Of a stretch of 64,000 nt of DNA, positions 17,040 through 26,157 are shown piece by piece. The stretch is from Salinimonas iocasae. Its GTDB lineage: Bacteria; Pseudomonadota; Gammaproteobacteria; Enterobacterales; Alteromonadaceae. Below the pieces are notes generated by a model. The model was not told the DNA's origin. It worked only from the letters and a program-made list of their open reading frames with translations, and made no database searches. Made by a program: the position numbers and the translations under genes. The stretch covers positions 3,240,001-3,304,000 of the forward strand of contig NZ_CP039852.1 in assembly GCF_006228385.1 (NCBI RefSeq). The letters run 5' to 3'. Every line of letters begins with the position of its first letter. Positions within the stretch are counted from its first letter, which is position 1.

Positions 17040-17678
17040 TTATGCGTTATTGGATTTGATAGATGAGTGAATATACCGATAAGTCAGATTAATTCTATCA
17101 TCGATTTGTCGGGCAGTCTTCGCAATACCATGCTGATAAAATTGCTGGGTGGTGCCTTTCATTACCAGCAGGCTGCCATGCTCTAGCATCACTTTACTTT
17201 TACTTTTTGATTGTTTATGCATCAGCACAAATGGTCGCGCCTGGCCCAGAGTGACCGAGGCGATAACCGGATGCTTACCAAGCTCGGGTTCATCATCGGC
17301 GTGCATGCCCATACTATCCTGCCCGTGGCGATACCAGTTAGCCAGCACACTGTTAAACGCAGCCTGACACTGTTTTGCCAGTTGCTGACGTAAGTCGCTG
17401 AGTGTTGTCGTCCAGGGCGCAGGGGTCATGGAAAGTCCGGAGTAGCTATACTGCGCGTCGGGGTCGCCATGCCAGGCTTGCAGGCGGGGAATTTTTACCA
17501 GCTTGCCGTAGATTTTGATGGTATCCTGATGCCAATCTAGTTCGCCTTCCAACTGCTGCTTTATAACTGACGCTTGATCGGCTGATAACCAGCCTGGATA
17601 GTAAGTTACATCTGCATCGGGTAAAGGCAAAATCTGTGGCTGTACGGCGCTGCTGTTGTCAAATAAATCAGGTTGCAT
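17040..17678 (-). CDS. AlkB-like 2-oxoglutarate-dependent DNA/RNA demethylase
   Basis: A 212-residue Fe(II)/2-oxoglutarate dioxygenase of the AlkB superfamily, which removes alkyl groups from nucleic acid bases by oxidation. The iron ligands are visible as MGMHADDEPELG (H-x-D) and FYQHGIAKT (distal His); the 2-oxoglutarate-binding Arg lies in DDRINLTYR. PRLQAWHGD and YSYSGLSMTPAPW match the substrate-side region of ALKBH2-like proteins. ATG 17678 is chosen over the GTG at 17690 because GTGGAAAG sits before it at suitable spacing. It is divergent from rlmG with only 30 bp between the two starts. Confidence 0.9.
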   Translation of the reverse strand: MQPDLFDNSSAVQPQILPLPDADVTYYPGWLSADQASVIKQQLEGELDWHQDTIKIYGKLVKIPRLQAWHGDPDAQYSYSGLSMTPAPWTTTLSDLRQQLAKQCQAAFNSVLANWYRHGQDSMGMHADDEPELGKHPVIASVTLGQARPFVLMHKQSKSKSKVMLEHGSLLVMKGTTQQFYQHGIAKTARQIDDRINLTYRYIHSSIKSNNA

Positions 17679-17708
17679 GCGTCTTTCCACCTCAACTGAA
17701 AAGAAGTT

Positions 17709-18914
17709 ATGAACACCACTTTTTCACTGTTGGAACGTCAGTTGTATCTGGCCAGGTATCCAGAAAAACATCAGCACAAAAGTTTGCAGGCCTGGGACAG
17801 TGCTGATGAGCTTATCATCGAGCATACTGTTGAAAACCAGGCCGACCTGGATACTAGCAAGTGTATCATATTAAACGATGATTTCGGTGCCCTGGGCACA
17901 TGGTATGCCTCTGGGCCAAAGCCGTTAAGACCGTGCTGGTACAGCGACTCCTGGATTGCCCATCGCTCACTGACCAGAAATCTGCAGGCCAATGATTGCG
18001 AAACCGCTTTTGATAATACCGGCACGCTCAGTCAACCGGCCACGGCCTGTACCAGCCTTTCTCAATTGCCGTCTTATCCCACCTTAATTCTGATTAAGAT
18101 ACCGCGCACCCTGGCCTTGCTGGAAGAGCAGCTCATAACGCTAAGCACGCTGGTAACCCCCACAACAACCATTGTTGCAGCGGGCAAAGTGAAAACTATC
18201 ACCCGCACTGTGCTGGGCTTATTTGAAAAGTATATTGGTGCAACGACTACCTCGCTGGCGAAAAAGAAGTCGCGACTCATTTTTTGTGAGCCTGATTCAA
18301 AAACCCTGGCAAATCACCCTTCTTCGCCCTACCCCACTATTTGGCAGCAGGAAGCGGTAAACGGACAGCCGATGACAATGGTGAACCACGCCAATGTCTT
18401 TTCCCGGCAGTCTCTGGATATTGGTGCGCGCCTGTTGCTTGAACACATGGCTGTTACGAATAACGAGCGTATTATTGATTTGGGCTGTGGCAACGGTGTA
18501 CTGGGGCTTAACGCACTGGCACTTGCACCGGAAGCCTGGGTAACCTTTGCTGATGAGTCGTTTATGGCGCTGCAAAGTGCCCGTGACAGTGTGGAGGCAA
18601 CCTTTCCCGATGCACTTCCACGCTGCCGGTTCCACGCCGATAACTGTCTGGAATCACTGCTGGAACAAGGCGAAGCAGGGACGGTTGATAAAGTTTTTTG
18701 CAACCCGCCTTTCCACCAGCAAAATGCGGTTACCGATCATATCGCCTGGCAAATGTTTCACGACAGCCGCGAAATACTACGACGGGGCGGTCACCTGATT
18801 GTGGTAGCAAACCGACATTTAGGCTATCACGTAACACTTAAGCGATTGTTTAAAGGTGTAAAGGTGCTTGCAAGCAACCGCAAATTCGTTATTTTAAGCG
18901 CAGCTAAGCGATAA
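17709..18914 (+). CDS. rlmG: 23S rRNA (guanine1835-N2)-methyltransferase RlmG
   Basis: A 401-residue S-adenosylmethionine-dependent methyltransferase. The N-terminal half is a degenerate methyltransferase-like domain used for RNA binding; the C-terminal half has the SAM motif IIDLGCGNGVLGLNAL near residue 258, the acidic motif TFADES and the catalytic CNPPFHQQ near 332. The ending RHLGYHVTLKRLF and LASNRKFVIL resembles E. coli RlmG (YgjO) more than RsmC, and the length is closer to RlmG (378). It is expected to modify G1835 in 23S rRNA. It is divergent from the AlkB gene and followed after 13 bp by a cyclophilin gene, probably on the same transcript. Confidence 0.87.
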   Translation: MNTTFSLLERQLYLARYPEKHQHKSLQAWDSADELIIEHTVENQADLDTSKCIILNDDFGALGTWYASGPKPLRPCWYSDSWIAHRSLTRNLQANDCETAFDNTGTLSQPATACTSLSQLPSYPTLILIKIPRTLALLEEQLITLSTLVTPTTTIVAAGKVKTITRTVLGLFEKYIGATTTSLAKKKSRLIFCEPDSKTLANHPSSPYPTIWQQEAVNGQPMTMVNHANVFSRQSLDIGARLLLEHMAVTNNERIIDLGCGNGVLGLNALALAPEAWVTFADESFMALQSARDSVEATFPDALPRCRFHADNCLESLLEQGEAGTVDKVFCNPPFHQQNAVTDHIAWQMFHDSREILRRGGHLIVVANRHLGYHVTLKRLFKGVKVLASNRKFVILSAAKR

Positions 18915-18927
18915 ATCAGGAGCTCTT

Positions 18928-19524
18928 ATGTTTCGCTATCTACTTTTTGTACTTATTCTGGTCGCCAGCCAGACAATGGCCCAGGGCAAGGACGACGGTT
19001 CAAATGTTCAGCCAGATAACTACTATCCCAGGGTAAAACTGGAAACGTCCATGGGCGAGATTATTATTGAGCTGGATCGCCGTCGCGCGCCAATCACCTC
19101 CAACAATTTTTTGCGCTATGTAAGCAAAAACGGTTACAACGGTACGTTGTTTCACCGGGTAGTGCCTAACTTTGTGGTACAGGGTGGCGGCTATAACCAG
19201 GATTTTGAGCAGAAGCCCAGTTACCCGGAGATTTTTAATGAGTCAGGTAACGGCATGAAAAATGAGCTGTATACTGTGGCAATGGCCCGCCAGAATCAGC
19301 CTCATTCTGCTACGCGACAATTCTTTTTTAATGTAAACGATAACCCGAGTCTCGATCCTGGCAAGGAGTGGGGTTACGCCGTGTTTGGCATGGTTGTAGA
19401 AGGTCAGGAAGTTGTTGATAAAATGATGGAAGTAGAAACCGAGTATCAGATGCGGTTACGTGAGCCCAACAGCCCTGTTGAGCCCATTGTGTTAGAAAAA
19501 GCGACGGTATTACCCGGACCCTGA
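18928..19524 (+). CDS. Periplasmic cyclophilin-type peptidyl-prolyl isomerase
   Basis: A 198-residue cyclophilin with a signal peptide (MFRYLLFVLILVASQTMA, cleavage near residue 18), so it acts in the periplasm as a proline isomerase and folding helper, like PpiA. Active-site blocks are TLFHRVVPNFVVQGGGY near residue 73, SATRQFFFNVND near 130 and WGYAVFGMVVEGQEVVDKM near 150. Bacterial cyclophilins lack the Trp of the eukaryotic cyclosporin site, and here it is likewise not seen. CAGGAG lies before ATG 18928. The 13-bp gap to rlmG suggests co-transcription. Confidence 0.9.
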   Translation: MFRYLLFVLILVASQTMAQGKDDGSNVQPDNYYPRVKLETSMGEIIIELDRRRAPITSNNFLRYVSKNGYNGTLFHRVVPNFVVQGGGYNQDFEQKPSYPEIFNESGNGMKNELYTVAMARQNQPHSATRQFFFNVNDNPSLDPGKEWGYAVFGMVVEGQEVVDKMMEVETEYQMRLREPNSPVEPIVLEKATVLPGP

Positions 19525-19529
19525 GACCG

Positions 19530-20051
19530 CTACTTTAAATTTGTCATGTCGCGCCAGTAAAAAACCTGGCGCTCGACATTTGGCATGAATATCGTGCCAC
19601 GCTGTTCAAACCCCAGTCTGCCCAGTAACTTTCTGGAGCTGTTATTGTCACGATGCGCCATTGCCGTAATGTAACCACAATCAAAGTGTTCAATTGCCCA
19701 TTCAAGAATAGCTTCAGCGCCTTCCTGAGCGTATCCTTTGCCCCTGGCATCGCTAAGTAGCGCAAAGCCCAGATCGGGACAGGTAAAAATATCTCTGTTT
19801 AATAACCCACACATTCCCTGCGGTTTACCAGTATCCAGACGCTCCATTACCCACAAGCCGTACCCCCATTTATCGAAATGCTCGAGTGTATTGTCAATGT
19901 AGCGGCGTGCATCGCGTACAGAGTGCACCGCGCGATTACCAATAAAGCGCACCCATACCGGGTCGTTGTTGAGCTCGTAGATCCACTGGGCATCATAAGA
20001 AGCCGGCTTTCTGAGCGTCAGCCTGGCGGTGGTCATGGTAAAATCAGTCAT
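19530..20051 (-). CDS. GNAT family N-acetyltransferase (RimJ/RimL-like)
   Basis: A 173-residue acetyltransferase of the GNAT superfamily, subgroup Acetyltransf_3. TTARLTLRKPASYDAQWIYEL opens the fold (read as ARLTLRKPASYDA), DLGFALLSDARGKGYAQEGAEA holds the acetyl-CoA pyrophosphate loop (R-x-K-G-Y-A), and SSRKLLGRLGFEQRG is the usual C-terminal motif. Members acetylate protein N termini or small molecules; the target here is unknown. It overlaps the end of the upstream gene at 20044 by 8 bp, so the two are translationally coupled. It is convergent with the cyclophilin gene with a 5-bp gap. Confidence 0.85.
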   Translation of the reverse strand: MTDFTMTTARLTLRKPASYDAQWIYELNNDPVWVRFIGNRAVHSVRDARRYIDNTLEHFDKWGYGLWVMERLDTGKPQGMCGLLNRDIFTCPDLGFALLSDARGKGYAQEGAEAILEWAIEHFDCGYITAMAHRDNNSSRKLLGRLGFEQRGTIFMPNVERQVFYWRDMTNLK

Positions 20052-20679
20052 GCAACACCTCTTGCAAAAGCGTGTCTATTTGATTGTGTTCATCGGTGCT
20101 AACCCTGCCGGGGCGCGGATAGAAAGGCTGAAGCCTGTCCTGCTTCACATGAGCTGGCCATTGGCGGGTGAGCCTGACAAATGCCTGAGCCTGCGGTTTC
20201 CCCCCGTGACTCAGGCAGCCGGCCAGACAGGTATCAATGTAAGTCTGGGAAACCGGAAAGTCGGGCTCTGCAGGATGCACATCCAGTGTCTGACAAATCC
20301 AGAGCTGCTTATCCGACAAACGCTGAAGCAGGTAATCGTGGGCATCCCGGGTGAAGTCAGTGGAGATAGCATCGGCAGACACCTGCGTGAATGTATAATC
20401 TTTTTCACGCTCTGCCAGCGCCGGACTTAACGGGGTAGGAATAAGTTGCGCGTTCAGGGTCGCGCCGGTTTCAGGCAGTGCCCCAACGTAGGTTTGTTGC
20501 TCTTGCCAGCTGCGCGTCACCCACGCCCGGTAAAAGCCTTCGACCGTCACCATCACACCCTGATGCTCAATATTTGAAAAACGTTGTCGGCTGTCAGCGT
20601 TCATCAGCGAGCCGTAGCCCAGCACAAGATGGGGGTAATCAAATGACGCGAACCAGTTTTTGAGCTGTGTCAGAGTCAA
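20044..20679 (-). CDS. Gamma-glutamylcyclotransferase-like protein
   Basis: A 211-residue protein with the gamma-glutamylcyclotransferase fold signature LVLGYGSLMNADSR near residue 18 (the Y-G-S-L phosphate-like loop), followed by a basic strand VEGFYRAWVTRSW. Members of the fold release 5-oxoproline from gamma-glutamyl compounds, but many bacterial proteins with this motif have unknown substrates. The second half (about 110-211) is helical and not typical of the small GGCT domain. It overlaps the GNAT gene downstream by 8 bp. The ribosome site is GAGGTTG before ATG 20679. Confidence 0.7.
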   Translation of the reverse strand: MTLTQLKNWFASFDYPHLVLGYGSLMNADSRQRFSNIEHQGVMVTVEGFYRAWVTRSWQEQQTYVGALPETGATLNAQLIPTPLSPALAEREKDYTFTQVSADAISTDFTRDAHDYLLQRLSDKQLWICQTLDVHPAEPDFPVSQTYIDTCLAGCLSHGGKPQAQAFVRLTRQWPAHVKQDRLQPFYPRPGRVSTDEHNQIDTLLQEVLHD

Positions 20680-20736
20680 GCTGACAACCTCCTGATAACT
20701 ATGGTGTTGTTACACAGTGTATCAGTTAAGCGTAGA

Positions 20737-20772
20737 TGACTCACCCCTGACGAAAAGCGCCGGGGTGAGTCA
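20737..20772. repeat. 11-bp perfect stem-loop after the zinc receptor gene
   Basis: TGACTCACCCC (20737-20747) pairs perfectly with GGGGTGAGTCA (20762-20772) around a 14-base loop. It lies 15 bp downstream of the TonB receptor stop. No T run follows on either strand, so it may stabilise the mRNA 3' end or act as a pause or Rho-linked site rather than an intrinsic terminator. Confidence 0.6.
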
Positions 20773-20786
20773 GCTCACGGTGTCGC

Positions 20787-23294
20787 TTAGAACAAAGCGC
20801 GCACGCCTACCGTGAAGTTACGGCCAGGCAGCGGGGCCTGATTTTTCAGGAAAGAGGTATGCACTCTGGCCTCTTCATCCAGCAGGTTGTCAGCGCTGGC
20901 GAAAAATACCCAGTCTGCACCTGCGCCGGGCATTTCATATTCCACGCCGGCATTTACCATCGTGTAGCTATCAGTCGTGGTTTCGTAAGGTGCGACATAC
21001 TCTTGCTCATCATTAAAAGTGAAACCGAGATCAGCGCGCAATCCCTGGTGCTCATAAGATAGCGTAGAGCCTACACGAAGAGGCGGAATACGCGGTAGAT
21101 CCTGATTATCCAGCTTTGCGCGAATCATGTCGCCAAATACTTCAACCCGCCACTCGGTATTCAGATCCACATAGACCTGCGCTTCCATTCCATAGATATC
21201 GGCGTCGGCCTGGCGAAAGCTAAAGACTTCCAGCCCTTCCTCATGGGCCTCTTCCATCTCTCCGGCGTGGTCATCATCATGTGCCTCACCTTCGTGTTCT
21301 TCATGCTCATCGTGACCATCTGCAGCCAGTAATCCGGTCGCACTCTGATAGATATAATCATCTGCCTGATTATAGAAAAAAGACACCGTATAGCCCCAGT
21401 CACCTGTAAATTTACGGAAAGTCAGATCGATATTATTACTGACTTCCTCACTGACAGGTTGCAGCTCTTCTGACAACTCACCTTCACTGTCGAGGCCATA
21501 CACTAATCCTACTTCGTAGGTTTGTGTTGCCAGATGCGGTCCACCGGCGAAAAGTTCCTGCTGACTCGGTGCCCGCTCGTTGCGAGAGGCAGTGAAAGCC
21601 ATTGAATAACCGTCCTCATACTCCCAGTTGAAACCAGCAGATAATGACGTAGACGTAAAGTCGTAATCTGAGAAGTTGTACGTATGCATTTCGTCAGCAT
21701 GTTCTTCATGCTCATCGTGCATCTCTTCCGCGTGTTCCTCATGTTCTTCATGCTCGTCATGATGTGCTTCCTCATCATGACCAGTATCAAGATCCAGTTG
21801 CGTGTCGGCCACATCATACTGCGTATTTTCAATACGTGCGCCCAGCTCAACCGTCAGATTGCCAAACCGCTTCTGCTCTACCAGAAATAAAGCCATAACA
21901 TCGGTTTCGGTAGGAGGCGTGAATGCTTCAGCGCCCACAGCACTGTAGTCGCTGGTGCTTGCCTGGACACCGATTACGCCATGCCAGCCATCAATCTTGA
22001 CGTGATTTGCCGTTAAACGAAGGTTGGTGCTGTCATTAGTAAAACGCGTGCCGGTTACACCGCCCTCTAATTCAACGTGTTCATAATCAGTATGGGCAAG
22101 CCCGAATTTAATATTGTTCAGCCCTTTAACCGGTGAGTGCAACTCTCCCGCCATCTGATATCGGGTCATATCCACGTCAATACGTGTACCGCCTTCTTCA
22201 GCTATTTCTTCTGCATGCTCATCTTCATGCTCACCCTCATGCTCTTCGTCATGTTCATGACCTTCTTCCTCATGGTGGTGATGATGACCGGGAACGCCGT
22301 ATTCATTATCAAGTTTTTCAACGGCAAAACCGATGAAACCTTCATCCTGAATATAACTTAAGCCCGCTGTGATGTTGGTGGTATCCATCTGACTGTTTTC
22401 AAGCACACCGGAGGGCTCATCCTCATCAGGCTCTACAGAGGCGTAGCCGGGAATGTCCACATTGTCTGTTTTACGCTTAAAGCCATCAACGTGATAGGCA
22501 ATATCACCCTGTGCACCGGTGACGTCTACTTTGCCAAACTTTCCGTTGTCTGCTGTGGAGTAACGCGCTTCAGCCTCGCCCTCAATACCCACTGGTTTCT
22601 CAGAGGGAATACGGCGATCAACCACATTAACAACACCGCCTATCGCACCACTGCCATACTGCAAGGTGGCCGGCCCCCGTAAAATCTCAACCTGCGTCGC
22701 GCTTGAAGTGCTGGTAGCAACATTGTGGTCTGGTCCAATGCGGGAGACATCAGACACATCCAGACCATTTTGCACAATCTTTACCCGCGGACCATCGTTA
22801 CCCCGAATAACCGGGCTACTGGATACAGGTCCAAAATAGGTACTGTGCACCCCTGGTGTATTATTGAGTGTCTCACCCAGTGTAGGTGCCTGCTGGCGTC
22901 TTAACTCAGCTTCGCTTAATACAGAAACCGGCGTGACCGATTCCAAAACAGACGCCTGCATAGCCGTTGCGGTTACCAGAATGTTTTCTACTGAAGATGC
23001 TGACAAAGTGAAGTTAACTTCAGGGTTGCCTGTAACCTGCCCCAGGTCTTTATCACCATGCAGGTAGTTGTCTGAAGAAACATGAATATGTACATCCTCG
23101 GCAGGCACATCGACCAGGGTATATCGTCCCTGCTCATCGGTAGTGACAACCTTTCTTGAGCCTTCTACAGTTACTTTAGCACCTGCAACAGGGTTGCCCT
23201 GTTCATCAGTAACCTGACCAGTAATATCGTTTGCCAAAGCACCTGCTGAAATGGCAGATAAGATTGCCGCGGTCAGTATCGAGCGTGAAAACAT
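20787..23294 (-). CDS. TonB-dependent outer membrane receptor, zinc type (ZnuD-like)
   Basis: An 835-residue outer membrane receptor. A signal peptide (to about residue 21) is followed by a carboxypeptidase-regulatory-like domain (ITGQVTDEQGNPVAGAKVTV, residues 24-95), a TonB plug (ENILVTATAM, VEILRGPATLQYGSGAIGGVVN) and a beta-barrel ending in Phe. Three predicted extracellular loops are very rich in His, Asp and Glu: around residues 335-370 (a run of five His), 500-540 and 655-690. Such loops capture metal ions in the zinc receptor ZnuD. A perfect Zur-like palindrome lies 30 bp upstream, so expression is expected under zinc shortage. AAGGAA precedes ATG 23294. The inner membrane ABC importer is not in the window. 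Confidence 0.88.
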   Translation of the reverse strand: MFSRSILTAAILSAISAGALANDITGQVTDEQGNPVAGAKVTVEGSRKVVTTDEQGRYTLVDVPAEDVHIHVSSDNYLHGDKDLGQVTGNPEVNFTLSASSVENILVTATAMQASVLESVTPVSVLSEAELRRQQAPTLGETLNNTPGVHSTYFGPVSSSPVIRGNDGPRVKIVQNGLDVSDVSRIGPDHNVATSTSSATQVEILRGPATLQYGSGAIGGVVNVVDRRIPSEKPVGIEGEAEARYSTADNGKFGKVDVTGAQGDIAYHVDGFKRKTDNVDIPGYASVEPDEDEPSGVLENSQMDTTNITAGLSYIQDEGFIGFAVEKLDNEYGVPGHHHHHEEEGHEHDEEHEGEHEDEHAEEIAEEGGTRIDVDMTRYQMAGELHSPVKGLNNIKFGLAHTDYEHVELEGGVTGTRFTNDSTNLRLTANHVKIDGWHGVIGVQASTSDYSAVGAEAFTPPTETDVMALFLVEQKRFGNLTVELGARIENTQYDVADTQLDLDTGHDEEAHHDEHEEHEEHAEEMHDEHEEHADEMHTYNFSDYDFTSTSLSAGFNWEYEDGYSMAFTASRNERAPSQQELFAGGPHLATQTYEVGLVYGLDSEGELSEELQPVSEEVSNNIDLTFRKFTGDWGYTVSFFYNQADDYIYQSATGLLAADGHDEHEEHEGEAHDDDHAGEMEEAHEEGLEVFSFRQADADIYGMEAQVYVDLNTEWRVEVFGDMIRAKLDNQDLPRIPPLRVGSTLSYEHQGLRADLGFTFNDEQEYVAPYETTTDSYTMVNAGVEYEMPGAGADWVFFASADNLLDEEARVHTSFLKNQAPLPGRNFTVGVRALF

Positions 23295-23323
23295 GTGATT
23301 CCTTCGTTTTTAGAATATTGCCT

Positions 23324-23342
23324 AATGTTATGTTATAACATT
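23324..23342. promoter_or_regulatory. Zur box upstream of the zinc receptor
   Basis: AATGTTAT-GTT-ATAACATT is a perfect 8-3-8 inverted repeat. It matches the gammaproteobacterial Zur core GTTAT-nnn-ATAAC. It is centred about 39 bp before the receptor start, in the promoter region, and points to zinc-dependent repression. Confidence 0.85.
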
Positions 23343-23497
23343 TTTACGTTTTAACTGTTGAATGTCAATGGTTAGTCATCGACAAGTCAGGTTACTCGTC
23401 AAATGCGTAGCGATGGTTAGAAATAGCTGTCAGTAGTAATCAGAAAAGCAGAAACGTGCACACGCGAAGTGCGTGTGAAAACAGATAGCAGTGGAGG

Positions 23498-24469
23498 TTA
23501 AGCGCGGCTGACCGGAAAGTTTATCACCTGCTCAATATGCGTAGCGCCGGTCTTTAACATTAACAGGCGGTCAACGCCCAGCGCGACACCAGCACAATCT
23601 GGCAGGCCCGCCTCAAGTGCCTGCAGAAAATTTTCATCAATGGCAATCGTCGGCATACCCATTTGCTGGCGCATCTGATTGTCCTGTTCAAAGCGTTTGC
23701 GCTGCTCATCAGCATCAGCAAGCTCATAAAAGCCGTTTGCCAGCTCAGCACCTTTAAAATACACCTCAAACCTGTCCGCTGTACGCGGGTCCTGCTCGCT
23801 GAGCCGGGCCAGAGCCGCCTGTCCGGCAGGAAAGCCGTATACAAAACACGGCCGATGCTGACCAATCAGCGGTTCAACAACCATTGCAAAAATTAACTGA
23901 AGCAAATCATCGTGGCTCAATCTCTCTGGCCCATCAATATTTATATTCAGCCGTGGTAGCGCATCAATAAGTTGCCCGTGGGTCACGGCTAATGGGTCCA
24001 GGCCGGTGTGCCGAACCATAATTTGCTGGTAGGTAAAGCGTTCACCAGACTCCGTGCCCAGCGTTTGCTGTAAAAGGGCATTCACCTCGTCCATCAACAT
24101 GAGATGGTCAAAGTCGGGACGGTACCATTCAAGCATCGTAAACTCAGGGTTATGCCAACGCCCTGCTCCTTCATGTCTGAACGCTTTGCATAATTGATAA
24201 ATTGGCCCGCTCTGCGCACATAACAGCCGCTTCATGGCATATTCAGGAGAGGTTTGCAGATATAACGATTGCGCTTTACCAGTATGACTGTGGGAAAAGC
24301 CGGTGTAGAAGGCGTCTAAATGCACATCCGTGACCGAGCCCTGGCTTAGCAATGGCGTGTCAACTTCCAACACATCTCGTGCATAAAAAAATTCACGGAT
24401 CTCCCGAAGCAAGTGTGCGCGGGCGTGTCGGGTTCGGTGCGAGGTTGTTGGCTGCCAGGAAGTGGTCAT
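23498..24469 (-). CDS. epmA: Elongation factor P--(R)-beta-lysine ligase EpmA
   Basis: A 323-residue class II lysyl-tRNA synthetase paralogue without the anticodon-binding domain. It activates (R)-beta-lysine and attaches it to Lys34 of EF-P. Class II motifs are readable: motif 2 in CKAFRHEGAGRWHNPEFTMLEWYR (read as FRHEGAGRWHNPEF) and motif 3 in GVALGVDRLLML. The N terminus MTTSWQPTT closely resembles that of E. coli EpmA and the length matches (325), so ATG 24469 is used instead of an in-frame TTG at 24493. The target gene efp is 50 bp upstream on the same strand and epmB is divergent, so the lysylation set is together. Confidence 0.95.
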   Translation of the reverse strand: MTTSWQPTTSHRTRHARAHLLREIREFFYARDVLEVDTPLLSQGSVTDVHLDAFYTGFSHSHTGKAQSLYLQTSPEYAMKRLLCAQSGPIYQLCKAFRHEGAGRWHNPEFTMLEWYRPDFDHLMLMDEVNALLQQTLGTESGERFTYQQIMVRHTGLDPLAVTHGQLIDALPRLNINIDGPERLSHDDLLQLIFAMVVEPLIGQHRPCFVYGFPAGQAALARLSEQDPRTADRFEVYFKGAELANGFYELADADEQRKRFEQDNQMRQQMGMPTIAIDENFLQALEAGLPDCAGVALGVDRLLMLKTGATHIEQVINFPVSRA

Positions 24470-24519
24470 AGGAAAACGAAGGTGGACAGACAACCCGGAC
24501 GGGCTGTCTGCATAACCAC

Positions 24520-25089
24520 TTATTTTTGTACGCGGGACACGTACTCACCCGAGCGGGTGTCAACTTTAATAACTTCACCAGTCTGAACAAACAGCGGTAC
24601 ACGTACTACAGCGCCAGTGCTAAGTGTTGCCGGCTTACCACCTGTACCAGCAGTGTCACCTTTCAGACCTGGGTCTGTTTCAGTGATTTCCAGCTCGACA
24701 AAGTTAGGTGGAGTAACGGTAATCGGCGTGCCATTCCATAGCGTGATCGTGCACACGTCATTTTCGACCAGCCATTTGATATTATCACCCACCGCTTTTT
24801 CATCTGCAGCGATTTGTTCGAATGTATCGTTATTCATAAAGTGATAGAATTCGCCGTCTGTGTACAGGTACGCCAGTTCGGTGTCCAGTACATCAGCGCT
24901 TTCGACGGTTTCGCCAGAACGGAATGTTTTTTCCAGTACTTTATTAGAAATCAGTTTACGAATTTTAACGCGGTTGAATGCCTGGCCCTTGCCCGGCTTA
25001 ACGTATTCGTTTTCTAAAATGTTACAAGGCTCGCCGTCCAACATAATTTTCAGGCCACCTTTGAATTCGTTGGTGCTGTAATTAGCCAT
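24520..25089 (-). CDS. efp: Translation elongation factor P
   Basis: A 189-residue EF-P, which binds between the P and E sites of the ribosome and rescues stalling at polyproline stretches. The KOW-like domain I carries the modified-lysine loop [10 protein letters not shown] with Lys at position 34, the expected beta-lysylation site, and the C-terminal OB domain ends with [21 protein letters not shown]. The start ATG at 25089 has AGAGGAT just upstream; a longer in-frame reading to 25176 is an artefact that would overlap the divergent epmB. The modification enzymes epmA and epmB flank it. EpmC (hydroxylase) is not in the window. Confidence 0.97.
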   Translation of the reverse strand: MANYSTNEFKGGLKIMLDGEPCNILENEYVKPGKGQAFNRVKIRKLISNKVLEKTFRSGETVESADVLDTELAYLYTDGEFYHFMNNDTFEQIAADEKAVGDNIKWLVENDVCTITLWNGTPITVTPPNFVELEITETDPGLKGDTAGTGGKPATLSTGAVVRVPLFVQTGEVIKVDTRSGEYVSRVQK

Positions 25090-25125
25090 AAATCCTCTGA
25101 TAAAACATAAGGTGTAAAAATACAA

Positions 25126-26157
25126 GTGGCGCAAATAATACCTAAAAAACCGATGACTGTAGAGCATAACTGGCAAAAAGAGTTAGCCATGAGCTTTTCC
25201 GACCCGGTAAAGCTGCTTGAATACCTTGAATTAGATGTAGAAGCGCTTAAACATCATGGCGAAGCCAGAACGTTATTTCCCCTGCGCGTGCCGCGCCATT
25301 TCGCCTCGTTAATGGAAAAAGGCAACTGGCAGGATCCGCTCCTGCAACAGGTCATGCCGCTGGACAGCGAGTTTATCCAGACACCAGGCTTTAGTACCGA
25401 TCCCCTCGAAGAGCAGGATACTGCTGGCAAAGGTCTGTTACATAAATACCAGAGCCGGGTGTTATTTATTGTGCGCGGCGGATGCGCAGTAAACTGCAGA
25501 TATTGTTTTCGCCGGCATTTTCCCTACGCCGATAACTCGGTCAGTCGTCACCAATGGGAGGAGGCCCTGCAGTATATTCGCGAGCACCCGGAAGTTAACG
25601 AAGTTATTTACTCAGGCGGCGACCCGCTGATGGCTAAAGACGATTTTCTGCAGTGGTTGACCGGGCAAGTCGCCGCGCTCCCTCAAATTAAGCGCCTGCG
25701 CGTACACTCGCGGCTGCCGGTGGTATTGCCTGAAAGGCTGGAGCACACGATGTTGAAATGGATGACATCTACCCGGCTTAATACTGTACTGGTACTGCAT
25801 ATCAATCATGCAAATGAAATCAGTGATGCGCTTAAAGAGCGACTTCGCGCATTTCGTCAAGCCGGCGTAACGCTGTTAAACCAGGGCGTACTTTTAAAAG
25901 GGATTAATGATAGCGCTGATGCGCAGGTGGCACTGAGTGAAGCGCTGTTTTCTGCGGGTATCCTGCCCTACTACCTGTTTATGCTGGACAAAGTGCAGGG
26001 CGCAGCCCATTTTGATATCAGCGAAGCGCAGGCCAGAAGTATTATGGCCCAGATGATAAAGCGTTTGCCAGGCTACCTGGTGCCGACCCTCGCCAGAGAA
26101 ATCGGCGGGCAACCTGGCAAAACGCCTGTCGATTTACACCTGCAACCAAACACCTAA
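25126..26157 (+). CDS. epmB: EF-P beta-lysylation protein EpmB (lysine 2,3-aminomutase)
   Basis: A 343-residue radical SAM enzyme that converts L-lysine to (R)-beta-lysine for EpmA. The [4Fe-4S] motif C-x3-C-x2-C is seen as [18 protein letters not shown] with Cys 120, 124 and 127. [35 protein letters not shown] and [10 protein letters not shown] are family blocks, and the PLP lysine region near the C terminus ([18 protein letters not shown]) is present. The GTG start at 26 kb side, position 25126, is chosen because the resulting MAQII matches E. coli MAHIV. It is divergent from efp with only 36 bp between the starts. Its end overlaps the next gene on the opposite strand by 4 bp. Confidence 0.95.
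   Translation: MAQIIPKKPMTVEHNWQKELAMSFSDPVKLLEYLELDVEALKHHGEARTLFPLRVPRHFASLMEKGNWQDPLLQQVMPLDSEFIQTPGFSTDPLEEQDTAGKGLLHKYQSRVLFIVRGGCAVNCRYCFRRHFPYADNSVSRHQWEEALQYIREHPEVNEVIYSGGDPLMAKDDFLQWLTGQVAALPQIKRLRVHSRLPVVLPERLEHTMLKWMTSTRLNTVLVLHINHANEISDALKERLRAFRQAGVTLLNQGVLLKGINDSADAQVALSEALFSAGILPYYLFMLDKVQGAAHFDISEAQARSIMAQMIKRLPGYLVPTLAREIGGQPGKTPVDLHLQPNT

Noticed and set aside
21680..22300. Repetitive CAT/TTC-rich DNA that could be read as a tandem repeat or CRISPR-like array
   Set aside because: The repeats are imperfect, have no fixed spacer and encode the His/Glu/Asp-rich loops of the TonB receptor.
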